64,000 nt of DNA from JBBQLG01 sp964251665 (GCA_964251665.1 CAXUKO010000001.1:186001-250000), one strand, 5' to 3'; counted from the stretch's first letter, positions 47,801-57,030 are shown. Program-made: numbers and translations. Notes: generated by a model not told the origin, from the letters alone.

Positions 47801-48017
47801 GGGGCAGTTTGCCGAAGTGGATATACTGGGTGCAGCCGGTGAGTCGCTCGACCTGCAGGTTATTGACGCGCAGGGCCGCTCGGTCAGTCAGCACACGGTC
47901 CGGCAGGCGGGCGCGGTTGAGCATCAGTCACTTCGGCTGGGTCGTTCGGCCGGCATCTACTTTATCCAGGCCGCTACGCCAACCCAGTCTAAAACCGTAA
48001 AAGTAATCCGGCAATAA
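44826..48017 (+). CDS. Large secreted S8-like peptidase with repeated domains and T9SS tail
   Basis: A 1063-residue protein with a signal peptide (LFTAFTMSVLLGLPAISQAQ). The subtilisin-like domain has GVLSDSYN (Asp, about 171), SSAGNDG (oxyanion Asn) and GTSAAAPHAAGVAALM (Ser, about 525). At the place of the usual HGT motif it has DEGRAMAEIVHDIAPGA, so the His is replaced by Glu. Three copies of an ~80-residue domain follow (FVVGYANGTFAPALPPLFIN), with a putative Ig-like He_PIG domain between the first and second. The end (TLRVSVVGNPVVGQ...GIYFIQAATPTQSKTVKVI) fits a type IX secretion sorting domain. It is probably exported to the cell surface or medium. Confidence 0.85.
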   Translation: MSKILRLFTAFTMSVLLGLPAISQAQVTTRDAAKAAKLTPDLFAVRLNNTTAAQAPVNGLQRVNRFMTLGNSIAIDAVAAPGQDGQALLQALQALGLQKGIAFKQRVFGYMPIDKLGDLQGVRQLQFARPSYRPMHKAGLVTSQGDKAMRADVARQTYGVTGAGTKVGVLSDSYNALGGAPAGVASGDLPPDVQVIDDYLTPDATDEGRAMAEIVHDIAPGAAIAFNTAYNGEPGFAKGIIDLANAGCKVITDDITYFFEPFFQDGIVAQAVEEVATTKNVSYFSSAGNDGRSSYQSKYVPGTLIRTVGYPHDFGGGDYYQSITLPPGETVTIILQWNDPFYSVSGGAGAQTDMDLLVYYKGELIPELSSMANNLGDDPVEGTQFQNTGKTPLTVELALVKRAGPDPGFIKWINFDNAGGDITIEHDTQSSTTAGHANSQHGAAVGAARYDATPAFKPSLTAPVIEYFSSAGGTPIFFTPDGQRLSQSEGVIREQPQVTAIDGGNTTFFGFDYESDGFPNFFGTSAAAPHAAGVAALMQDKAANALTPSTVLSIMKQTALDMNDPATPGFDTGFDFGTGYGLIQADKALKAVLTAPGALTVTSFVCNYTNSVLTSVDFVVGYANGTFAPALPPLFINGVTDMGVLGQSYHFPFDQNVSTLTVADQATRAPYFTWDFRAACANGPTPPAPTAPVAPMLASVTATVGTPFSYVVPAFTGTTPIVYAASGLPAGLMFDAGSRTISGTPTTPVVATVTVSASNVAGQTSGQFTITVSASATQPTGPTALTITSFTCFSTNGALSSVNFVVGYTNGTFTPPVPDLFINGVTITGQLGQTYTFPFDANTGPLPIQDQATRSTYFVWDYRAACSAGSTPPAPPAPPTGPATLTITSFNCNYTNSVLSDVNFVVGYTDGTFAPALPPLFINGVTDMGVLGQSYHFPFDQNVSTLTVADQATRAPYFTWNFRAACGMNSTRIGAVEPETTLRVSVVGNPVVGQFAEVDILGAAGESLDLQVIDAQGRSVSQHTVRQAGAVEHQSLRLGRSAGIYFIQAATPTQSKTVKVIRQ
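46719..46848 (+). repeat. Near-identical in-gene DNA repeat (partner 47576-47705)
   Basis: About 130 bases coding PLFINGVTDMGVLGQSYHFP and the following strands are almost identical at 46719-46848 and 47576-47705, with only a few base changes. The middle domain copy (about 47270-47400) is diverged. This suggests recent duplication or gene conversion between copies 1 and 3. Confidence 0.85.
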
Positions 48018-48070
48018 GTGGAAAAGTCGGTAAGTCAGTCAGTGGTAAGTACTTACTGACTTACCACTAA

Positions 48071-48116
48071 AAAACCAGCAGCGGTATCGGGATGTCCCGG
48101 TACCGCTGCTGGTTTT
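48071..48116. terminator. Bidirectional intrinsic terminator
   Basis: AAAACCAGCAGCGGTA (48071-48086) and its complement (48101-48116) enclose an inner CGGG/CCCG hairpin. There are T-runs on both strands, suited to both the rightward peptidase and the leftward kinase gene. A separate short palindrome of GGTAAGT lies at 48043-48067. Confidence 0.85.
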
Positions 48117-48174
48117 TTATGGGGTACTGCTGTTTACTACCTGCTGCATAAAGCCGGTTGGCGACGGCTTTACG

Positions 48175-50772
48175 TCAGTCCTGATGCACCCGGTTGAACT
48201 GGGTCATCAGGATGTCATTGATGGTTGGTAGTTCGGCTTCGATCAGCGCAATGTACTGGTTAACCAGCAGCTCTACGGCCTCAATGCCCTGTTGATCGGC
48301 GACCAGCTTTTCGATGGAACGGAGCAGGTGAGTGGCCTCGGTCATGCCAAACATCTGAGTGGGTACCTTCTGCGTATGCGCAATCCGGCTGATGGCTGGC
48401 AGGTCCTGCTGGGCCAGCGCGGCCCGGATATTGTTAATCTCAATGGGGGTCTGGCTGAGGTACAGATCCAGCACTTCGGCGGCAAAGTCCGTGTCATGTC
48501 CCACAACGGTCAGCAGCGACTCCAGCGAAAATGAGCTGCCAATCGGCACTGCTGGCTGCGGAATTTCCGGCTGCACCGGCTTAACGGCTGTCCGGGGCAG
48601 GTAATTTCGTATAACCCGTTGCAACTCGTCCATCTGGAAGGGCTTGGGCACAAAATCATTCATACCCGCCTGTAAACACTGTTCGCGTTCGCTGGCCAGC
48701 GCGTGGGCCGTCATGGCAACAATAGGCACCGTGCTGTGCAGGGTAGTGCGGATGTAGCGGGTCGTTTCGTAGCCATCCATCACCGGCATCTGAATGTCCA
48801 TCAGCACAATATCGACCGGTTCGCGTTCAAGCAGCGTGATTGCCTGCTGCCCATTGTCGGCGATCAGGGCCGTATAGCCTAACCGTTTCAGTACCTGAAG
48901 GGCCAGCTTCTGGTTCATCAGGTTATCTTCAACCACCAGAATAACCAGCGCCCGGCCGTCGGGACCCGGTAGGGCCAGTACCGGATTGGCATCCGGGGCT
49001 ACCGACTCGGGTGCCAGCGGGTACGTAATCGCCAGCGTGAAGCGCGAACCATGACCCACGGTGCTGGTGACGGTAATGGAGCCGCCCTGCATTTCGGTCA
49101 GCGATTTGACGATGTTAAGGCCCAGGCCCGTACCGCCGTAGAACCGGGTTGTGAAATCGCTGGCCTGCCGGAAGCGCTCAAAAATGTGGGGCAGCATATC
49201 AGCCGCAATGCCAATGCCGGTGTCCTGCACCGAAAACTGCACCTCTACCGAGTCGGCAGTCTGGCGTTTCTGCTCAATGTAAACGGCTACTCCGCCATCT
49301 TTGGTAAACTTGATGGCATTGCTGATCAGGTTCAGCAGGATCTGGGTCAGCCGGGTCGGATCACCGACCACAACCGGGGGCAGCGTCGGGTCTATATCGA
49401 CCATCAGTTGCAGGTCTTTATCTGCGGCTGCCGACTGAAACATGGTTTGAATTGAAACCGCCAGCGACCGGATGCTGAACGGGATGGATTCGAGTTGCAG
49501 CATCCCGGCTTCGATCTTGGAGATATCGAGAATATCGTTGACAATCGTAAGCAGGTTTTTGCCCGCCGAGCGGATGAACTGCACAAACTCCTGCTGCTCC
49601 GGGGTGAGGGAGGTGGTTTCGAGCAGGTTCGAGAAACCAAGCATCGCGTTCAGCGGAGTACGAATTTCATGGCTCATATTGGCCAGGAAGTTTTCTTTGA
49701 GCCAGGCTGCTTTTTCGGCCAGTTCCTTGGCTTCCTCCAGCCGCCGGTGCGACTGAACCCGTTCGCTGATATCCACATGCGAGGTAACGACGTACTGTAA
49801 CTCGCCACCGGCATCGTAAACCGGGCTCGACGAACTGAGAATCTGGATGGCCTTAGTGCCAATCCGCAGTTCCATATCGTCGGCACGGGCACTTTCGCCC
49901 CGTAAGGCGCGGTACGTTGGGCGTTCATCCAGCGGATAAGGCTCGTTTGTCGGGAACCGGACAATCTGTATCTCTTTCAGCACTTCGTCGTAGGGGGCGG
50001 GGTGGACCGAGTCGCCGAACAAGCCGAAAGCCGCCTGGTTGGCGTAATAAAAACGGCCTTCCCGGTCAAAAATAGAAACGGAAATAGGTAGTGTTTCCAG
50101 AAAACCCTTGGTTCGCTGTTCGCTCTCGGTGAGCTGATTATTCAGCCGGGTCATGTCTTTCAGCGTTTGAAAGAGCAGGTAAATCGCCCATAAAATCATG
50201 GCCAGTGCCGTGCAGGCACCAATCAGGCTGCTTTGGGTGGCGTAACTGGCTACCTGCTCGCTGGCGACCGCCCGGCTATCGAGCCGGAACTTCTCATCAT
50301 CTTCAATAATGCTCAACGTCGTCTGTAACCGTTCGCCGAGTTGCAGCAGATCGTCCAACGATTTCAGCCGGACCATGCCTTCGCTGACTTCGCCTTTGGT
50401 AAGTAAGGTGCCGGTGCTGGTCAGTTTGGTCTGGAGCAGTCTGGTAAACAGGGCCAGCCGTTCCAGTTGTTTCGGGCTATCCGCAATGAGGGCCCTCAGG
50501 GTTTTGAGTTGCTCCGTTGTGTTGCGGGCGTTCCGAAAAAAGTCGGCTTTAAAGTAATCGTTATCGCTCAGCAGATGTCCCCGCAGATCATTGTCTAAAT
50601 TGATCAGGGAGGCCCGCAACTGCTGCGTTTTCTGCAACACCAGGTGGGTGTGAATTACTTTATTGTTCAACACCACCAGCTGGCGGGTAGTCCGATAGGC
50701 ATTTGCACCGATCAGCCCCGTGATTAACAGCCCTAAGGCCAATATCAACGTAATTCGTCTGGTCAAATTCAT
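48175..50772 (-). CDS. CHASE3-PAS hybrid histidine kinase with receiver and HPt
   Basis: An 865-residue membrane sensor. Membrane segment at about 8-25, then a CHASE3-like periplasmic region (about 30-180) and a second segment (GACTALAMILWAIYLLF, about 190-206). A PAS domain (about 220-340) and HisKA MSHEIRTPLNAMLGF (His near 368) follow. HATPase has NAIKFTKDGG, DTGIGIA and GGTGLGLNIVKSL. Receiver LMDIQMPVMDGYETT (Asp near 659). C-terminal HPt has RIAHTQKVPTQMFG (His near 798). All relay residues look present. It can autophosphorylate and pass phosphate internally to an outside receiver, possibly one of the stand-alone regulators nearby. Confidence 0.93.
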   Translation of the reverse strand: MNLTRRITLILALGLLITGLIGANAYRTTRQLVVLNNKVIHTHLVLQKTQQLRASLINLDNDLRGHLLSDNDYFKADFFRNARNTTEQLKTLRALIADSPKQLERLALFTRLLQTKLTSTGTLLTKGEVSEGMVRLKSLDDLLQLGERLQTTLSIIEDDEKFRLDSRAVASEQVASYATQSSLIGACTALAMILWAIYLLFQTLKDMTRLNNQLTESEQRTKGFLETLPISVSIFDREGRFYYANQAAFGLFGDSVHPAPYDEVLKEIQIVRFPTNEPYPLDERPTYRALRGESARADDMELRIGTKAIQILSSSSPVYDAGGELQYVVTSHVDISERVQSHRRLEEAKELAEKAAWLKENFLANMSHEIRTPLNAMLGFSNLLETTSLTPEQQEFVQFIRSAGKNLLTIVNDILDISKIEAGMLQLESIPFSIRSLAVSIQTMFQSAAADKDLQLMVDIDPTLPPVVVGDPTRLTQILLNLISNAIKFTKDGGVAVYIEQKRQTADSVEVQFSVQDTGIGIAADMLPHIFERFRQASDFTTRFYGGTGLGLNIVKSLTEMQGGSITVTSTVGHGSRFTLAITYPLAPESVAPDANPVLALPGPDGRALVILVVEDNLMNQKLALQVLKRLGYTALIADNGQQAITLLEREPVDIVLMDIQMPVMDGYETTRYIRTTLHSTVPIVAMTAHALASEREQCLQAGMNDFVPKPFQMDELQRVIRNYLPRTAVKPVQPEIPQPAVPIGSSFSLESLLTVVGHDTDFAAEVLDLYLSQTPIEINNIRAALAQQDLPAISRIAHTQKVPTQMFGMTEATHLLRSIEKLVADQQGIEAVELLVNQYIALIEAELPTINDILMTQFNRVHQD

Positions 50773-51260
50773 GGCACTGCTGACGTGTGAAACCGTTCCC
50801 CGAAGGAAAAGTCGAACCTGTTGACTATCAACCGACTATGCGGTTCAGTTTTCGGTTCGTATCGGGAAATATCGGCATAGATTTGCCCTGAACAGACCGG
50901 TATGAGATGGTTACCTAATTGTACTTTTCGATATATTGATACCGATAAGTCAAAATTAATATTTTAACTATAATAACAGCAATAATAAAAGATAAATAGT
51001 TTATGAAAAAATGCTTTTTGGTTAGCTGTTATTTAGTTTCTCCAGAAAGTTCATAGGTATTAGATACCCATGCAGTTACTACTTATCCCCTGACGTTCAT
51101 TGGCTACCTGTCTGCCAAAAAGAAACCACTACGCACTCAGAATCAGCGTTGGGGCCATTCCATCTAAATTTACTGATTTTTTATCTCTTTTCCTATAGAC
51201 TGAGTTAGGTGAGTAAAGCGTGGAGAATCTAACTCCAAAGGCGTTTTACGTGACAAAAGC
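50773..51260. other. 488-bp AT-rich intergenic region
   Basis: The region lies between the leftward kinase and the rightward hydroxylase operon. The middle (about 50930-51010) is very AT-rich. No gene, palindrome or clear -7 box is found. Confidence 0.5.
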
Positions 51261-51887
51261 ATGATAATACCGAACACTTTCCCGGGCGGGAGCGTCAACC
51301 GGCGTTGGTTTCTCCAGCAATCATCGGCACTGGCGGGTTTCCTGATTATGCCACCTTTAGTTGCTCAATCTACACCCATGACCCCAGCTACTGCACCCAC
51401 GCCAACGGCCACGCAGCCCATTACCCTGCGCATTAACCGCAAGCCCTACCAGCTAACGGTCGAACCCCGCGAAACCCTGCTCGACGTGCTGCGCGAACGG
51501 CTTAAGCTGACGGGCAGTAAAAAAGGCTGTGATCATGGGCAGTGCGGAGCCTGTACGGTTCACATTGACGGTCGGCGGGTAAATGCCTGCCTGCTGCTGG
51601 CAATTATGGTGCAGGGCCAGGAAATTACCACGATTGAAGGCTTGGCCGATGGGAAATCGGGTGAGCTGCACCCGCTGCAAACGGCTTTCATTAAACACGA
51701 CGCGTTCCAGTGCGGCTTCTGCACGCCCGGTCAGCTCATGTCGGGAACGGCCCTGCTGCGCGAAGGCCATGCGAATACACCGGCCGAAATCCGGGAATGG
51801 ATGAGCGGCAATATCTGCCGCTGTGGAGCGTATCCCGGCATTGTAGCCGCCATCGAATCCGTGAAGAAAGGAGGGACACCCGGATGA
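51261..51887 (+). CDS. Molybdenum hydroxylase 2Fe-2S subunit (YagT-like)
   Basis: A 208-residue protein. The N-terminus NRRWFLQQSSALAGFLIMPP has a twin-arginine and hydrophobic run, suggesting Tat export. The ferredoxin cluster is KKGCDHGQCGACTVHIDGRR with a further Cys in NACLLL. The second cluster is CGFCTPGQLMSG and NICRCGAYPG. It passes electrons from the Mo site to FAD. Its TGA overlaps the ATG of the FAD subunit. Confidence 0.93.
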   Translation: MIIPNTFPGGSVNRRWFLQQSSALAGFLIMPPLVAQSTPMTPATAPTPTATQPITLRINRKPYQLTVEPRETLLDVLRERLKLTGSKKGCDHGQCGACTVHIDGRRVNACLLLAIMVQGQEITTIEGLADGKSGELHPLQTAFIKHDAFQCGFCTPGQLMSGTALLREGHANTPAEIREWMSGNICRCGAYPGIVAAIESVKKGGTPG

Positions 51888-52894
51888 AACCATTCACCTA
51901 CGTGCAGACCCATCAACCGGCGGAGGCCGTTCGCCTGCTGACCGCTACGCTCCAGTCTCGCTTTATTGCGGGCGGAACCAACTTAGTGGACCTGATGAAG
52001 TACGACGTTGAGCAGCCTGCGAACGTGGTCGACATCAGCCGCTTACCACTAACAAAGATTGAACCGACGGCTACCGGTATACGTATTGGTGCGCTGGCCC
52101 GCAATAGCGACGTTGCCGACGATCCGGTCATCAAAAAACAATTTCCGTTATTGTCCGAAGCCCTGCTGGCGGGCGCATCGGCGCAGCTTCGCAACATGGC
52201 TACCATGGGCGGCAACCTGATGCAGCGTACGCGGTGCTATTACTTTTATGACCCCAGCCAGCCCTGCAACAAACGGCAGCCGGGCTCCGGTTGCGGAGCC
52301 ATTGGCGGCTACAACCGCATTCACGCCATTCTGGGTATGGAACCATCGGACAAGTCGTCGGACCCAACGGTTTGTATCGCCACGAATCCGAGCGATATGA
52401 GTGTGGCGCTGTATGCCTTGGACGCTACCATCCGGGTGGTTGGTCCGAAGGGAGAGCGAACCATTCCTATCCTGGATTTTCACCGGTTGCCCGGTAAGGA
52501 ACCTCAACTGGACACGGTGCTGGCCCCCGACGAACTCATCACGGCCATCGATTTGCCAAAGTCGGCGGCAGCAGGGGGCATGCATTACCTGAAAGTGCGC
52601 GACCGGGCCAGCTACGCGTTTGCCCTGGTTTCTGTGGCAACCCGGCTGGTGGTCAGCAACGGCACCATTCGCGAAGCCCGGCTGGCGCTGGGTGGTGTGG
52701 CCCACAAACCCTGGCGGTTGCCGAGTGTTGAGCAGCAGTTAGTGGGCAAACCCGCGACTGAAGCTACCTACCGGGCAGCCGCGCAGCAACTCATCGCCGG
52801 GGCCAAAGCCTACGAACACAACGCATTCAAAATTCCACTGGTCCAGTCGGCGATTGTGCGGGCGATGGAGACAGCGGCAAAACTAACCAGTTAA
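51884..52894 (+). CDS. Molybdenum hydroxylase FAD subunit (YagS-like)
   Basis: A 336-residue protein from the ATG at 51884 (ATGA overlap with the upstream gene). FAD motifs are SRFIAGGTNLVDLM and NMATMGGNLMQRTRCYYF. The segment CNKRQPGSGCGAIGGYNRI carries extra cysteines, which YagS-type proteins use for an additional Fe-S cluster. The CO-dehydrogenase-type C-terminal domain runs from about 220 to the end. Longer in-frame starts inside the preceding gene are rejected. Confidence 0.92.
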   Translation: MKPFTYVQTHQPAEAVRLLTATLQSRFIAGGTNLVDLMKYDVEQPANVVDISRLPLTKIEPTATGIRIGALARNSDVADDPVIKKQFPLLSEALLAGASAQLRNMATMGGNLMQRTRCYYFYDPSQPCNKRQPGSGCGAIGGYNRIHAILGMEPSDKSSDPTVCIATNPSDMSVALYALDATIRVVGPKGERTIPILDFHRLPGKEPQLDTVLAPDELITAIDLPKSAAAGGMHYLKVRDRASYAFALVSVATRLVVSNGTIREARLALGGVAHKPWRLPSVEQQLVGKPATEATYRAAAQQLIAGAKAYEHNAFKIPLVQSAIVRAMETAAKLTS

Positions 52895-52950
52895 CAGGCT
52901 GTCGTTCAGAAGTCTCTTTTAGGTAACGACAAACCTCCTAACCACTTCTT

Positions 52951-55185
52951 ATGGCTAAGAAATTAATCGGTGAGCCCCTCGACCGGGTCGATGGACCGCT
53001 GAAGGTAACGGGCCGGGCCCGCTATACGGCCGATATAAACCCACCCGGAATGGTACACGGGTCGCTCCTTATGAGCACCATTGGCAACGGGCGTATTCAG
53101 GACATTGATACGTCGGCGGCTAAAAAACTGGCGGGTGTGCTCAACATCATGACCCATGAGAACGCACCTAAGCTGGCGGGTATCGACAAGAATAAGCCCG
53201 GCGAAATTGCGCTTAACCGGGTGCTGAACCTGTTGCAGGATGATGATGTCCATTACAATAACCAACCCATCGGGGTAGTCATCGCCGACACGTTTGAGCG
53301 GGCCAACGAAGCGGCTGCACTGGTGCAGGTAAAATACCGCGCGAAAGATCCGGCTCCTGAGCTTCCTGCCAACATTGACCGGGCGCACAAGCCGGAGAAA
53401 CTCATGCGGGCCGATGACCCCGTTGATACGCAGCGCGGTGATCTGAAAGCCGGATTGGCTGAAGCGAAGGCCCGTGTTGAGCAGACTTATTCGACACCCA
53501 CCGAGTTTCATAACGCGCTGGAACCCCACGCCACCATCGCTATTTGGGAAGGCCCGAACCTGACGCTCTACAACGCGACGCAGGGTATTTTTCCGACGCA
53601 GGAGCGGGTGGCTGAACTGCTGGGGATGCCCAAAGAAAATGTCCGTGTCATCTGTCAGTTTACCGGGGGCGGGTTTGGCAGCAAGGGTGTTATCTGGTCG
53701 CATGTGCTGCTGACAGCTATGGCCGCTAAACTGGTGAACCGCCCGGTTAAGTTAGTCCTGCGACGGGAGGATATGTTCGGCATGGTCGGGTCGCGGTCGG
53801 CAACGGTGCAAAAATTTAACGTCGGTGCGGCTCAGGACGGTAAGCTGACGGGTATGGCGCACAACACCTTTATCCAGACGTCGACCTTTGATCTGTTCAC
53901 GGAACCCTGCGGACTGACCAGCCGGATGCTGTATACCTGTCCAAATCAGGAGGTGACGCACCGGATTATCAACGCCAACATTGGTACGCCATCGCCCATG
54001 CGGGCACCGGGCGAAGCAACCGGCGTATTTGCGCTGGAAAGTGCCATGGACGAAATGGCCTACCAACTGAACATGGACCCAATAGAATTTCGGTTAAAGA
54101 ATTACGCCGAAGCTGACCCGCCGAAGCAGCATCCATTTTCAAGTAAATCGCTCCGGGAGTGCTACCGGCTGGGGGCCGAACGGTTTGGCTGGTCGAAGCG
54201 GACACCACAACCCCGCAGCATGCGCGACGGGAATACGCTGATCGGGATGGGCATGGCTACGGCCGTATACCCAACAAACAGGCAGAAATCGTCGGCCAGA
54301 GTACGGTTGAAAACGGACGGCACGGTGCAGGTCGATACCGGTACGCAGGATATTGGTACGGGTACCTACACCGTTATGACGCAGATTGCGGCTAAGGTAA
54401 TAGGTATATCGCCGGAGCGGGTCACGCTGAACGCGGGCGATACGAAATTGCCCGAAACAACGGTGTCGGGTGGTTCACGGACGACGGCCAGTACCGGCTC
54501 GGCGGTGATGGAGGCTGCACAGGGCGTACTTCGGCAGGCTAAAATATTGGCCATCAATGATGCAAAGTCGCCCCTGTACGGTGCGGGCGAAGCAGATATT
54601 CAGGTAGCCGACGGCCGTTTGTTTCTCCAGTCGAACCCCAAAAAAGGTGAAACGTACAGCGATCTGCTAAAGCGGAGCACGTCCAAAACGCTGGAGGTTA
54701 CGCTCGAATCCAAACCCGATGAGGAACAGGATAAAAAATATTCGCTCTACGCCTTTGGTGCCCAATTTGCCGAAGTTCGGATTGACGAAGCCCTGGGCGA
54801 ACTGCGGGTGACGCGGCTCATTGGAGCTTTTGGTGGCGGCCGGATTATCAACGCTAAAACGGCCCGCAGTCAGTTAATCGGCGGTATGGTCTGGGGCCTG
54901 AGCATGGCCCTGATGGAATACACCGGCCGCGACCAGCGTAATCAGCGGGTGATGAACCACAATCTGGCCGAGTACCACGTACCGGTCAATGCGGATATTC
55001 AGGAAATCGACGGGTTTTTCATCGAAGAAAAGGACGATATCGTGAATCCGGTTGGGGTAAAAGGCATCGGCGAAATCGGTATTACCGGAGCTGGAGCTGC
55101 CATTGCCAATGCGGTGTACCACGCCACCGGCAAGCGCATCCGCGACCTGCCTATTACTGTTGACAAGCTGATTATGGCTACCTAA
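52951..55185 (+). CDS. Molybdenum hydroxylase Mo-cofactor subunit (YagR-like)
   Basis: A 744-residue xanthine dehydrogenase/aldehyde oxidase large subunit. It opens LIGEPLDRVDGPLKVTGRAR then YTADINPPG, and has QFTGGGFGSKG, MRAPGEATGVFALES and DTGTQDIGTGTYTVMTQIA at Mo-cofactor contacts. The active-site Glu is likely in VKGIGEIGITGAGAAIANAV. It forms a heterotrimer with the two upstream gene products, 56 bases apart. The substrate (aldehyde or purine) cannot be told. Its own N-terminus has no signal, so it may be co-exported with the Tat-bearing Fe-S subunit. Confidence 0.93.
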   Translation: MAKKLIGEPLDRVDGPLKVTGRARYTADINPPGMVHGSLLMSTIGNGRIQDIDTSAAKKLAGVLNIMTHENAPKLAGIDKNKPGEIALNRVLNLLQDDDVHYNNQPIGVVIADTFERANEAAALVQVKYRAKDPAPELPANIDRAHKPEKLMRADDPVDTQRGDLKAGLAEAKARVEQTYSTPTEFHNALEPHATIAIWEGPNLTLYNATQGIFPTQERVAELLGMPKENVRVICQFTGGGFGSKGVIWSHVLLTAMAAKLVNRPVKLVLRREDMFGMVGSRSATVQKFNVGAAQDGKLTGMAHNTFIQTSTFDLFTEPCGLTSRMLYTCPNQEVTHRIINANIGTPSPMRAPGEATGVFALESAMDEMAYQLNMDPIEFRLKNYAEADPPKQHPFSSKSLRECYRLGAERFGWSKRTPQPRSMRDGNTLIGMGMATAVYPTNRQKSSARVRLKTDGTVQVDTGTQDIGTGTYTVMTQIAAKVIGISPERVTLNAGDTKLPETTVSGGSRTTASTGSAVMEAAQGVLRQAKILAINDAKSPLYGAGEADIQVADGRLFLQSNPKKGETYSDLLKRSTSKTLEVTLESKPDEEQDKKYSLYAFGAQFAEVRIDEALGELRVTRLIGAFGGGRIINAKTARSQLIGGMVWGLSMALMEYTGRDQRNQRVMNHNLAEYHVPVNADIQEIDGFFIEEKDDIVNPVGVKGIGEIGITGAGAAIANAVYHATGKRIRDLPITVDKLIMAT

Positions 55186-55202
55186 GCCTGGTTGCTTGTA
55201 CC

Positions 55203-55300
55203 CCGGATCGTTGTAGCCCAGACGCCTACGTCTGGTTGTCGCCGGTATCTTAGTAGATAATCGACAACCAGACGTAGGCGTCTGGGCTACAACGATCCGG
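55203..55300. repeat. Perfect 39-bp inverted repeat between convergent genes
   Basis: Arms 55203-55241 (CCGGATCGTTGTAGCCCAGA...) and 55262-55300 are exact inverted copies around a 20-base loop. It fills the gap between the hydroxylase operon and the amidase and could end both transcripts. Its length and GC-rich outer ends suggest a dispersed repeat rather than a simple terminator. Confidence 0.9.
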
Positions 55301-55306
55301 GATAGG

Positions 55307-56866
55307 CTATAATTTAAGTGCCGGGAAACGTTTCGGTGCGGCCCGGTGGCGGGTGCCCTGCTCGTAGGCATAAACGAGCCGAATGAGAGTTGGCTCATCG
55401 AATAAGCGGCCCAAAAACTGCATCCCGGCGGGGAGGTCGCCGGTAGTATAGCCCATCGGAATGGTAAAGGCCGGTTGGCCCGTATGCGGGGCTATTAACT
55501 GGCTGTTATCACCTTTATATCCTTTCTCATCGCCTACCGCAGCCGGTGGAAAATTCCAGCTTGGGTAGATAAGCGCATCGACGTGCTGCCGGTCCATCTC
55601 TGCTTCGATGGCTTTTCGGAACGCAATGCGAAGGGGATCGGTAAAGGCATCGCCACACGGAATCTCGGGATGCTCGCCCCGACCGGTATGCGTAGCCGCG
55701 TCTGTAAGCAGGTCACGAACCAGGTCTGAGTAGCCACCCACCCGAATAATATCGTCCAGCGTTTTCAGCGAGTCACGTTTGACGAAGGTTTTCAGGTAAG
55801 TTTCAATATCCGCCCGGAAATCATTGCACCACTGATTGGCGCTCAAGGAGTCAAAATCCGGGATGGTCACCTCAACTACTTCGGCACCCAGCCGGGTCAT
55901 ATCGGCCACACCCTGATCGAAGAGACGCTTTACCTCGGGATCGATGGGTCGGCCTGCCACCTGACGAAGTACCCCGATTCGTGCTTTTTTGAGGCCATCG
56001 GCCCGCAGAAATTGCGTGTAATTTTTGGGCACTTTCCCCTGACTGTGTTTTGTGATCGGGTCGTTCGGGTCATATCCTGCTGTTGCGTTAAGCAGCTGAA
56101 CGGCATCGGTTACGGTCCGACACATTGGTCCGCCCACGTCGTTGCGGGTAAACAGTGGTATGATGCCGTAGCGGCTGACCAGACCCATCGAGGTACGGAA
56201 TCCCACCAGTGCATTGTGCGACGATGGCCCGCGAATAGAATTGCCCGTGTCCGATCCCAGGCCAACCAGCCCTAAATTAGCCGCTACAGCCGCAGCGGTA
56301 CCCCCGCTCGACCCGGCCGGAACATGCGTCAGGTTATACGGATTCAGCGTTTCGCCTGCCATCGAACTCTGGGAGTGCATGGGTGTAAACGCCCACTCGG
56401 CCATGTTTGACTTTGCCAGTACAATGGCACCTGCTTCCCGTAATTTCTGTATCTGGTACGCATCTTCGGTGGGAGCGAATCCTTTCAGGGCAACGGAGCC
56501 GCCAGTTGTTTGCAACCCCTTTGTGTTGAAGTTATCCTTTACAATGACCGGAATGCCGTGCAGCGGACGCAGCTTACCGGTCTTTTTAAACTCGGCATCC
56601 AGTGCTTGGGCCGCAGCGAGCGCGTCGGGATTGACAATGATAATGGAATTGAGTTTTGTCGGCTGGTCGTACGTGCGAATGCGTTCGAGATAGGCACTGA
56701 CCAACTGCTCACTCGTTAACGACCCATTCCGAAATGCTCGGTGCACATCAGCAATAGTTGTTTCAATCAGTTCAAACGGAATAGGCTTGTCTGAATTTGG
56801 CCTGGCCTGACCCTGACCGGTTAGTGATCCAGTCAAACCCGCCAGTAACAGAATCAGGCAGCGCAT
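55307..56866 (-). CDS. Secreted amidase-signature enzyme
   Basis: 519 residues from the ATG at 56866, where a signal peptide begins (MRCLILLLAGLTGSLTGQGQ). The amidase-signature triad is seen: Lys in GIPVIVKDNFNTKG, cis-Ser and Ser in VPAGSSGGTAAAVAANLGLV and GSDTGNSIRGPSSHN. Length fits the family. It hydrolyses an amide in the periplasm; the substrate is unknown. A start at 56899 would give a poorer N-terminus. Confidence 0.9.
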   Translation of the reverse strand: MRCLILLLAGLTGSLTGQGQARPNSDKPIPFELIETTIADVHRAFRNGSLTSEQLVSAYLERIRTYDQPTKLNSIIIVNPDALAAAQALDAEFKKTGKLRPLHGIPVIVKDNFNTKGLQTTGGSVALKGFAPTEDAYQIQKLREAGAIVLAKSNMAEWAFTPMHSQSSMAGETLNPYNLTHVPAGSSGGTAAAVAANLGLVGLGSDTGNSIRGPSSHNALVGFRTSMGLVSRYGIIPLFTRNDVGGPMCRTVTDAVQLLNATAGYDPNDPITKHSQGKVPKNYTQFLRADGLKKARIGVLRQVAGRPIDPEVKRLFDQGVADMTRLGAEVVEVTIPDFDSLSANQWCNDFRADIETYLKTFVKRDSLKTLDDIIRVGGYSDLVRDLLTDAATHTGRGEHPEIPCGDAFTDPLRIAFRKAIEAEMDRQHVDALIYPSWNFPPAAVGDEKGYKGDNSQLIAPHTGQPAFTIPMGYTTGDLPAGMQFLGRLFDEPTLIRLVYAYEQGTRHRAAPKRFPALKL

Positions 56867-57030
56867 TGCTTTATAAAAAGGGCCGTAAGACGACAGCATA
56901 AGGTAATGTTGACGAAGTGATAAAAAGCAAAAATAGGCGTTCCGGCCAGTTTTCGGGCAGATGAAAGCAAGTACCGGGATTTTTTGTTTTGTATGTATCG
57001 TTATCCATCCATAGTTAACAACTCCATGCT

